From positions 1-22,308 of the forward strand of contig NZ_CAMPHN010000066.1 in the NCBI RefSeq assembly GCF_946885885.1: a stretch of DNA of 22,308 nt, written 5' to 3'. Position 1 is the stretch's first letter; each line of letters begins with the position of its first letter. The notes beneath the pieces are model-generated. The model was not told the DNA's origin. It ran no database searches and worked only from the letters and a program-made list of their open reading frames with translations. A program made the translations under genes and the position numbers. Positions 16,990-22,308 of the stretch are shown here, piece after piece. Origin of the DNA: an uncultured Pseudomonas sp. (lineage in GTDB: Bacteria > Pseudomonadota > Gammaproteobacteria > Pseudomonadales > Pseudomonadaceae).

Positions 16990-17958
16990 TCAGCCGCCAA
17001 TAATCTTCATCACGGTCACGCCGCCGGAGAAGGCGAGCTCCTGCTTGTCGCCAAGCGCCTTGACCAACAGGCGCTGCAGAGCCGGCAATGCCTGATGGCG
17101 CGGCTTATCGAGCAAATCGCCGACATAATGACGGTTGCTCGACGACAGGCAGCCATGCAGCCAACCGGTCGACGACAGACGCAAACGCGAGCAGGTGCGG
17201 CAGAACGGCACGCTTTCATTGGCGATCACACCAAAGAATCCTTTCTCCGGAATCTGGTAGCGCAGCGCCGTGGCGTCCAACGGCGCATCGGCCTGGGTAT
17301 AGGCATAACGCTTGCCGATCAGCTCCAACAGTTCGGGCATACCGACGAACTGCTGGGTAAAGCCATTGCCGGCGCGAGCCAGATGGCCCATGCGCATCAG
17401 TTCGATGAAGCGCAGCTCGAAGCCATTGGCCAGACAGTAATCCAGTAGCGGTAGCACCTGATCGAGGTTTTGCCCACGCAAAGGCACCATATTGACTTTG
17501 ACCTGCATGCCAGCAGCATGGGCTTCCTGCAGGCCAGCTAAAACGCTCGCCAGATCGCCGCCGCGGGCAATCGAGCGGAAGGCCGCGGCATCGAGGGTAT
17601 CCAGGGAAATATTCAAGCGACGGATGCCGCACTCCAACAACAGCGGCAACTTGCGGGTGAGCAATTGGCCGTTACTGGTCAAGCTGATATCGCTCAAGCC
17701 GAGCTGGCTGACCCCGTGCAGAAACGGCTCCAACTTCGGGCTGACCAGTGGCTCGCCGCCGGTGATACGCAGGCGCTCGATGCCGGCGGCTTCGATCAGA
17801 TAGGCGACGCCGCGCACCATGGCCTCGGCGGACAGTTCGTCCTGCGCTGCGACCAGGCGTTTGCCGTCCGGCACGCAATAAGTACAGGCGTAGTTGCATG
17901 CTGCGGTCAGGCTGACGCGCAAGTTGCGAAAACGTCTACCCTGGCGATCGACGATCAT
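16990..17958 (-). CDS. moaA: GTP 3',8-cyclase, first step of molybdenum cofactor synthesis
   Basis: Radical SAM enzyme (322 aa) converting GTP to 3',8-cyclo-7,8-dihydroguanosine triphosphate, which MoaC turns into cyclic pyranopterin phosphate. The N-terminal cluster is held by Cys21, Cys25 and Cys28 (CNYACTYC). SAM-binding ITGGEPL follows. The C-terminal GTP-side cluster uses Cys253, Cys256 and Cys270, with the arginines of CSRLRL. The protein ends in Gly-Gly, which is required in this family. ATG 17958 is chosen over ATG 17979 because GGAG lies six bases before it, while the upstream ATG has none. No moaC, moaB or moaE is nearby. Pseudomonas genomes may carry more than one moaA; which copy this is cannot be told. 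Confidence 0.94.
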   Translation of the reverse strand: MIVDRQGRRFRNLRVSLTAACNYACTYCVPDGKRLVAAQDELSAEAMVRGVAYLIEAAGIERLRITGGEPLVSPKLEPFLHGVSQLGLSDISLTSNGQLLTRKLPLLLECGIRRLNISLDTLDAAAFRSIARGGDLASVLAGLQEAHAAGMQVKVNMVPLRGQNLDQVLPLLDYCLANGFELRFIELMRMGHLARAGNGFTQQFVGMPELLELIGKRYAYTQADAPLDATALRYQIPEKGFFGVIANESVPFCRTCSRLRLSSTGWLHGCLSSSNRHYVGDLLDKPRHQALPALQRLLVKALGDKQELAFSGGVTVMKIIGG

Positions 17959-18038
17959 GGAAAACTCCGGCGAGGTCATGCGCCGAGTATATCGCCGCTA
18001 CTCATCGCTCACGTGAGCTATAGATCAGCTGAATGGGT

Positions 18039-18677
18039 TCAACTAGCCGGCGGCTCACCGTCGCGCTTGCGCTTGTTGCCCATGCGCACGCCGATATCCA
18101 TGAGGAACTGGAAAAAACCTTCCTGATCTTCCAATACATTGCTCCAGAACGGCGAGTGGTACAGGGCGACCGCACCATGCACCAGCGCCCAAGCCGCGCA
18201 GTAATGGAAATAAGGCGGCACGTCCTCCAGTTTGCCTTCAGAGATGCGCCCTTTGATCAACTGGGTCAACCGCTCGAAATTGGACGCGCGAATGCTGTGC
18301 AACTGCTCGACCATCTCCGGCACCTGGTTGCCCTTGACCACCTTTTCCTCCAGGCGATCGAACAAACGGTAGCGCTGCGGATCACGCATGCGGAATTCGA
18401 AATAGGCACGCGAAAGCGCTTCCTTATCGCGATCGATATCGGACGAATGCAACAGTTCGTTCAAATCGCGCTCATAGTCGAGCATCAGGCGCAGATAGAT
18501 TTCCGCCTTCGACTTGAAGTGCTTGTAGATGGTGCCCTTACCAATTCCGACGGCGTCAGCGATCATCTCTACCGTCACGCTGTCTTCACCCTGTTCGAGG
18601 AAGAGCTTTAGCGCTGTGTCGAGAATTTCCTGTTCGCGGCGGCGAAACTCACGGACCTTGCGGGGTTCTTTATGCAT
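18039..18677 (-). CDS. TetR-family transcription regulator
   Basis: 212-aa DNA-binding regulator. The helix-turn-helix is at about residues 18-64 (ILDTALKLFLEQGEDSVTVE, then MIADAVGIGKGTIYKHFKSK). The rest is an all-helical ligand domain (FEFRMRDPQRYRLFDRLEEK, YCAAWALVHGAVALYHSPFW). From memory it matches the TetR gene PA2957, which also lies between the DUF1285/4823 pair and the aminotransferase. It is divergent from the aminotransferase gene with 75 bp between starts, so that gene is the first candidate target. I see CATAAT as a possible -10 but no good -35, and no clear Shine-Dalgarno. Confidence 0.92.
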   Translation of the reverse strand: MHKEPRKVREFRRREQEILDTALKLFLEQGEDSVTVEMIADAVGIGKGTIYKHFKSKAEIYLRLMLDYERDLNELLHSSDIDRDKEALSRAYFEFRMRDPQRYRLFDRLEEKVVKGNQVPEMVEQLHSIRASNFERLTQLIKGRISEGKLEDVPPYFHYCAAWALVHGAVALYHSPFWSNVLEDQEGFFQFLMDIGVRMGNKRKRDGEPPAS

Positions 18678-18752
18678 AAAAGGACTACGGGGTCGGAAAT
18701 TGAAGGCGCGTATTATGCCTAACTAGTAGCAAATTGCACGGATCATCCGACC

Positions 18753-19886
18753 ATGTACGATCTTTATGGCGAGTTTCCACAACTTGCGTCGCTACGTTAT
18801 CTGAATCATGCAGCGGTCGCGCCCTGGCCGCAACGTGCCGTTTTGGCAGTCAATCGCTTCGCCGAGCAGAACGCCCGTACCGGCGCGCGCGACTACCCGG
18901 ACTGGCTGCAGGTCGAGCAGCGACTGCGCCAACGCCTACAGCGCCTGCTCAATGCGCCGACCAGCGCCGACATCGCATTGGTCAAGAATACCTCGGAAGC
19001 CCTGTCGTTCGTGGCCTTTGGCCTGGATTGGCGACCGGGCGATCAGGTGGTGATCAGCTCCGAGGAATTTCCCTCCAACCGGATCGTTTGGGAAGCGCTC
19101 GAGCGCTTCGGCGTCAAGGTGATTCAGGTCGACCTGCAGCAAGGCGACCCGGAACAAGCTCTGCTCGACGCCTGCGGCCCACGCGTGCGTCTGCTGGCGA
19201 TCAGTGCGGTGCAATACGCCAGCGGCCTGCGCCTCGACCTGCAACGCCTTGGCCAGGGCTGCCAGCAACGCGGCGTATTGCTCTGTATCGATGCGATCCA
19301 ACAACTGGGCGCCCTACCCCTCGATGTGCAAGCTTGCCAATGCGCTTTCGCCATGGCCGATGGTCATAAATGGCTACTCGGCCCAGAAGGCCTCGGCGTG
19401 TTCTATTGCCGTAGCGACCTGCGCGAACGGCTCAAACTGCATGAATACGGCTGGCATATGCTCGAACACGCCGGCGACTACCAACGCACGGATTGGCAAC
19501 CGGCGCGCAGCGCCCGGCGCTTCGAATGCGGCAGCCCGAATATGCTCGGGGCCATGGCGCTGGAGGCCAGTCTTTCGCTGCTGGAAGAGGTGGGCATGCC
19601 GGACGTTGCAAAAGGCCTGCATGAGCGCGTGCAGTGGCTGCTCGACGGCCTGGATGAAATACCCGGCATCATCCTGCACAGCCCCCGCGAACTCGAGCGG
19701 CGCGCGGGCATCCTCACCTTCAGCCTGGACGGTTGGGATAATGCGCGACTCTTCGAGCGCCTCAAAACCGAGCAGGTCATCTGCGCCCAGCGTGGTGGCG
19801 GGATTCGCTTTTCCCCGCATTTTTATACCCAGGAGCGGGTAATAGACGAAACTTTGCAGCTACTAAGCCAGCTGGCTACGGGCTGA
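18753..19886 (+). CDS. Class V aminotransferase-like PLP enzyme
   Basis: 377-aa fold-type I PLP protein of the cysteine desulfurase/isopenicillin epimerase group. Residues: NTSEAL (79-84) for the cofactor phosphate, SAVQYASGLR (151-160), Asp180 (CIDAIQQLG) for the pyridine nitrogen, and the Schiff-base Lys206 in ADGHKWLLGPEGLG. The C-terminal text is VICAQRGGGIRFSPHFYT. No catalytic-Cys loop of the RCGHHCAQP type is present, so sulfur transfer is not assured; the reaction is unknown. It starts with ATG 18753 with only a weak ribosome site (CGGATCATCCG upstream is itself a small palindrome). It is divergent from the TetR gene. The RgsA-like sRNA follows. Confidence 0.87.
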   Translation: MYDLYGEFPQLASLRYLNHAAVAPWPQRAVLAVNRFAEQNARTGARDYPDWLQVEQRLRQRLQRLLNAPTSADIALVKNTSEALSFVAFGLDWRPGDQVVISSEEFPSNRIVWEALERFGVKVIQVDLQQGDPEQALLDACGPRVRLLAISAVQYASGLRLDLQRLGQGCQQRGVLLCIDAIQQLGALPLDVQACQCAFAMADGHKWLLGPEGLGVFYCRSDLRERLKLHEYGWHMLEHAGDYQRTDWQPARSARRFECGSPNMLGAMALEASLSLLEEVGMPDVAKGLHERVQWLLDGLDEIPGIILHSPRELERRAGILTFSLDGWDNARLFERLKTEQVICAQRGGGIRFSPHFYTQERVIDETLQLLSQLATG

Positions 19887-19941
19887 GAACTCAACAGACG
19901 CGGGTGTATTCCAAATACGTTTAAGAACGAGCCCTTTCCGC

Positions 19942-19970
19942 CTGGACGATCGACAAAGTTGACCGATACT
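19942..19970 (+). promoter_or_regulatory. Proposed promoter of the RgsA-like sRNA
   Basis: CTGGAC (19942-19947), 17-bp spacer, GATACT (19965-19970) in the context CCGATACTCAAG. An extended -10 with a C before it and a weak -35 fits stationary-phase sigma factor RpoS promoters. RgsA of Pseudomonas is known to depend on RpoS. A start near 19977 is inferred. Confidence 0.5.
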
Positions 19971-19976
19971 CAAGAT

Positions 19977-20093
19977 TACTGGCGCTGACATCTCCCCCCA
20001 AGTGTCTCGCCAGGCAAGGTACCGTGGACCGCGTACCTTGATTACTCCTAATGGTCTTAACCCGGATTCGCCCCCAGAATCCGGGTTTTTTTT
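19977..20093 (+). ncRNA. rgsA: RgsA-like small RNA
   Basis: A roughly 117-nt RNA is proposed from three successive hairpins. Hairpin 1: TGGCG-CT-GACA (19980-19990), a C-rich loop (CTCCCCCC), TGTC-T-CGCCA (20003-20012). Hairpin 2: AAGGTAC (20016-20022) with GTACCTT (20033-20039). Then a single-stranded GATTACTCCTAATGGTC and the terminator hairpin. No ribosome site with an open frame is present. It sits between a class V aminotransferase gene and tatD, where P. aeruginosa carries RgsA (PA2958.1), an RpoS-dependent sRNA of about 120 nt. Position, size, promoter type and terminator agree; the primary sequence could not be aligned here. The 5' end is approximate. Confidence 0.75.
20059..20093 (+). 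terminator. Intrinsic terminator of the sRNA
   Basis: AACCCGGATTC (20059-20069), loop GCCCCCA, GAATCCGGGTT (20077-20087), with eight T in a row at 20086-20093. An 11-base perfect stem. It lies 170 bp past the aminotransferase stop, too far to be that gene's natural end, which supports a separate RNA. Confidence 0.93.
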
Positions 20094-20153
20094 GGCTATG
20101 TCCCAGTTATCTGTGACGCACTGGAATCGGCGATATCCAGGCGGGTGCCGTTC

Positions 20154-20316
20154 GTAGGGTGAGTTAGCGGCGCGGTACGCCTGCCGCAACCCGAACACGA
20201 TCATGGTGCGGCGCGTAACCCACCAGGCGATTGATCGCGCTGCGCCGATGCCGGGTTACGCCGCATCCCTTATGGTGCGCTGCTGGACAATTGCCTATGC
20301 AGCTAACCCGCCCTAC
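20154..20316. repeat. MITE-like element with terminal inverted repeats
   Basis: GTAGGGTGAGTTAGC (20154-20168) is inverted at GCTAACCCGCCCTAC (20302-20316), 13 of 15 bases matching. Inside, TGCGGCGCGTAACCC is inverted at GGGTTACGCCGCA (20253-20265) with two extra bases. The 163-bp unit has no real gene and looks like a nonautonomous palindromic element. The bases after it (20317-20387), up to the tatD stop, contain an unpaired T run but no convincing terminator. Confidence 0.6.
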
Positions 20317-20387
20317 AACTGCATCCCGCCCCGACAAAACCGTGTGCAACAAGTAATTGGTGCAGAGCCTTTTTTTGACTCGTAGTT

Positions 20388-21173
20388 TTATAGCGCGACT
20401 CGGGCTAGCGGGAACAAACGCTGGAAATTGCTGCTCGTCTGCTCGGCGAGTTGCTGATAACTCACGCCCCGCAGCAGCGCCAGGTACTCGGCGACGTCAC
20501 GCACGTATTCCGGCATATTCGGCTTGCCGCGATGCGGCACCGGCGCCAGGTAAGGCGAGTCGGTCTCCACCAGCAAGCGATCCGCAGGCACCTGACGCGC
20601 CACATCGCGCAGGGCCTCGGCATTGCGGAAGGTGACGATGCCGGACAGGGAAATATAAAAGCCCAAATCCAAGGCAGCCTTGGCCATCTCCCAATCCTCG
20701 GTAAAACAATGCAGCACCCCGGCCTGGGGCAGGGCCGCTTCGCGTAACAACGCCAAGGTGTCGGCTCGGGCTTCGCGGGTATGCACGATCACTGGCTTGC
20801 CGGTAATCCGCGCGGCCTGCAAATGCAGACGGAAGGCCTGTTGCTGGGCCTCGGCCGCTTCGGGCTCATAGTGATAGTCGAGCCCGGTTTCACCAATCGC
20901 CACTACCCGCGAGTGGTCCAACTCGGCCAGCAGCCAATCCAACGCCGGGGCGGCGCCGGGCTCGAGATCGAGCGGGTGCACGCCGACCGAACAATCGACA
21001 TCGGCATAGCGCTCGGCCAAGCCTTTGACCGCCGCCGCATTGTCTGCGCTGACGCCTATACAGAGAAAATGCCCGACCCCACGCGCCCGTGCGGCATCCA
21101 GCGCCGCATCCAGAGAACCATCGTAGGCGGCCAGGTCGAGTCGATCGAGGTGACAGTGGGAGTCGATAAGCAT
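20388..21173 (-). CDS. TatD-family metal-dependent hydrolase (YcfH-like)
   Basis: 261-aa TIM-barrel hydrolase, predicted deoxyribonuclease. Metal ligands: HCH (residues 6-8, DSHCHLDRL), the glutamate in AIGETGLDYHYE, His in PVIVHTREA, His in GVLHCFTEDWE, and Asp in LVETDSPYLAPVPHRGK. The family usually starts at MLIDSHCHLD, so I chose ATG 21173. Three more in-frame ATGs (21179, 21185, 21191) stand before it in a CATGGG repeat and none has a ribosome site. The neighbours pilZ and holB match the conserved tmk-holB-ycfH group also seen in E. coli. Last gene of that cluster. Confidence 0.92.
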   Translation of the reverse strand: MLIDSHCHLDRLDLAAYDGSLDAALDAARARGVGHFLCIGVSADNAAAVKGLAERYADVDCSVGVHPLDLEPGAAPALDWLLAELDHSRVVAIGETGLDYHYEPEAAEAQQQAFRLHLQAARITGKPVIVHTREARADTLALLREAALPQAGVLHCFTEDWEMAKAALDLGFYISLSGIVTFRNAEALRDVARQVPADRLLVETDSPYLAPVPHRGKPNMPEYVRDVAEYLALLRGVSYQQLAEQTSSNFQRLFPLARVAL

Positions 21174-21194
21174 GGGCATGGGCATGGGCATGGG
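21171..21194. repeat. Hexanucleotide tandem repeat at the tatD start
   Basis: Four exact copies of CATGGG on the plus strand, which read as ATGCCC on the coding strand. Each unit gives one in-frame start codon plus a proline codon, so copy number changes would lengthen or shorten the N-terminus without a frameshift. Confidence 0.85.
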
Positions 21195-21210
21195 GGGAGC
21201 AGGCCTCAAG

Positions 21211-21286
21211 TAGCGAGCTTCAAGCTACAAGTAAAAGCGAGAACGCCGACGCTTTCTTGTCGCTTGCAACTTTCGGCTTGTCGCTA
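21211..21286. repeat. Degenerate REP-like palindrome between tatD and pilZ
   Basis: TAGCGA at 21211-21216 is inverted at TCGCTA (21281-21286). Inside are several short pieces of the form AGCTTCAAGC, GCTACAAG and TTGCAACTT, typical of a worn Pseudomonas extragenic repeat. It ends three bases before the pilZ stop, inside the predicted operon, and may end or slow transcription before tatD. Confidence 0.5.
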
Positions 21287-21289
21287 CAG

Positions 21290-21646
21290 TTACATCGTGT
21301 GTGTGGGGCGGTCCGAGGTCAGTGCGCCGGCCAGATAGGTTTCGATCTTGTTGCGCGCGGTGTTGTCGCCATCGTTGAACTGCACCCCTACCCCGGCAGC
21401 GCGGTTGCCTTGGGCGCCCTTGGGGGTGATCCATACGACTTTACCGGCTACCGGAATCTTTTCCGGCTCGTCCATCAGGTTGAGCAACATGAACACTTCG
21501 TCGCCAAGCTTGTAACTCTTGTTGGTCGGAATGAACAACCCGCCATTTTTGATAAAGGGCATATAAGCGGCATAGAGCACGGATTTGTCTTTGATGGTCA
21601 GAGACAAAATTCCGTTACGCGGACCCAGATTAGGTGGCAAGCTCAT
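21290..21646 (-). CDS. pilZ: Type IV pilus protein PilZ
   Basis: 118-aa PilZ-domain protein needed for type IV pilus assembly and twitching in P. aeruginosa, which has the same length. It starts MSLPPNLGPRNGILSLTIKD. The RxxxR and D/NxSxxG motifs that bind cyclic di-GMP are missing: the second is replaced by IKNGGLFIPT. The founding PilZ likewise does not bind c-di-GMP; it works by protein contact (FimX and PilB in related systems). ATG 21646 has AGGA eight bases upstream. It follows holB by 36 bp and is probably in its operon. Confidence 0.95.
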   Translation of the reverse strand: MSLPPNLGPRNGILSLTIKDKSVLYAAYMPFIKNGGLFIPTNKSYKLGDEVFMLLNLMDEPEKIPVAGKVVWITPKGAQGNRAAGVGVQFNDGDNTARNKIETYLAGALTSDRPTHTM

Positions 21647-21682
21647 GCGGCATCCTGATGTTTTATGACTCGATAGACGATT

Positions 21683-22308
21683 CTAGCTCGGTCCGGGCAG
21701 GCTTGCCCACTGCACCAACAATGCTTCGAGAAGCAAGACACGGTTGAGATTGGCCTTACCGATGACTTTCTGGCGTTGCATCAGCAGCCAATCCTGGATT
21801 CCCAAGATCTTCGCCTGCGGGGTTTTCTCCGCCAGATATTGCACCACCTTGCGCATATCGGCCTGTCCCAGCCCTGCTTCGTCACGGGTCAATTGATAGC
21901 GCAACATCAATTGCGACCAATCGCAGAACCAGTCGAACAACAGGTGCAGGGACACCGCATTCCAACTCTCGGCCAACTGGCTCGGGGCGATCTGCTGCTT
22001 GATCAGCTTCTTCACCCCATCGACCACCTGTGCGCGCTGCTCGCGTACGCCCTCGGCATGCATGCGCATGGCAACCAAAGGCGAACCCGCCGCCAGACAC
22101 AACAACTCAGCACGCTCGTCATCGCTGCAGTCCGGCAATGCCCCGGCCAACCAAGTCAGGCTGGCTGCCTCTCCGGGTAAGGGACAGGCCTGTTGCACAC
22201 AGCGGCTCTTCACCGTCGGCAGCAAGCGACTGGGCTGATGACTGATCAATAACAGGACGGTATCGCCGGAAGGCTCCTCGAGGCTTTTCAGCAGCGCATT
22301 GGCCGCGT
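21683..22308 (-). CDS. holB: DNA polymerase III delta-prime subunit, C-terminal part (cut by window edge)
   Basis: The frame is open to the right edge: 207 residues are visible, starting inside the AAA+ core with AANALLKSLEEPSGDTVLLL. Next come ISHQPSRLLPTVKSRCVQ (the sensor 1 region and the SRC motif of clamp-loader subunits) and a helical C-terminal domain. Delta-prime is part of the clamp loader that puts the beta clamp on DNA. TTG or ATG codons further inside are not the start; the N-terminus lies outside the window. Upstream neighbour in relatives is tmk; pilZ and tatD follow. Confidence 0.95.
   Translation of the reverse strand, partial: AANALLKSLEEPSGDTVLLLISHQPSRLLPTVKSRCVQQACPLPGEAASLTWLAGALPDCSDDERAELLCLAAGSPLVAMRMHAEGVREQRAQVVDGVKKLIKQQIAPSQLAESWNAVSLHLLFDWFCDWSQLMLRYQLTRDEAGLGQADMRKVVQYLAEKTPQAKILGIQDWLLMQRQKVIGKANLNRVLLLEALLVQWASLPGPS

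Noticed and set aside
16968..17000. TTG start of the radical SAM gene overlapping moaA
   Set aside because: A rare start without a ribosome site; the in-frame ATG at 16967 keeps all conserved residues.
17959..17979. Upstream ATG of moaA at 17979
   Set aside because: No Shine-Dalgarno before it, while ATG 17958 has GGAG at good distance and gives the typical MIVDRQGRRFRNLR start.
20374..20385. T run near the tatD end as a plus-strand terminator
   Set aside because: No stable stem before it and no plus-strand gene that needs it.

Overview
The window is chromosomal DNA from a Pseudomonas-type gammaproteobacterium. The evidence is the high-GC coding style, the REP-type extragenic palindromes, and the gene order plaF / etfA-etfB / ETF-QO / DUF4823-DUF1285 lipoprotein pair / TetR / class V aminotransferase / RgsA-like sRNA / tatD-pilZ-holB. 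From memory this follows the PA2949-PA2961 region of P. aeruginosa, with moaA and a radical SAM gene added and pfm (PA2950) missing. I cannot name the species.

Left part (1-5905, minus strand): a type I secretion locus in the order HlyB-like ABC exporter, HlyD-like adaptor, large RTX protein. The RTX gene runs off the left edge. It is open from its ATG at 2201 to base 1 (733 codons seen). It carries an AT-rich N-terminal region, then a segment that closely resembles the FrpC 'clip-and-link' self-processing module, including the Asp-Pro cleavage site (Asp199-Pro200), and finally calcium-binding nonapeptide repeats. No TolC gene is present in the window.

Middle part (6155-10909): a MocR-type GntR/aminotransferase regulator with a near-perfect 20-bp palindrome upstream. 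Next comes a three-gene operon (solute-binding protein, DUF4398 lipoprotein, DUF4398-OmpA lipoprotein), then the divergent PlaF-like membrane phospholipase. Several extragenic palindromes lie between these genes.

Central electron-transfer block (10919-14671): a 40-bp bidirectional terminator, etfA and etfB (minus), a 323-bp divergent control region, and ETF-ubiquinone oxidoreductase (plus). The control region holds a PsrA-like CAAAC-N4-GTTTG site lying between, and partly over, the two proposed promoters. Together these genes pass electrons from acyl-CoA dehydrogenases to the quinone pool, so control by a fatty-acid sensor is plausible.

Right part (14741-22308): a likely minus-strand run of moaA, radical SAM gene, DUF4823 lipoprotein and DUF1285 gene; a TetR gene divergent from a class V aminotransferase; a three-hairpin sRNA with its own promoter and terminator (RgsA by structure and position); a 163-bp MITE-like element; and the end of the tmk-holB-pilZ-tatD cluster, where holB is cut by the window edge.
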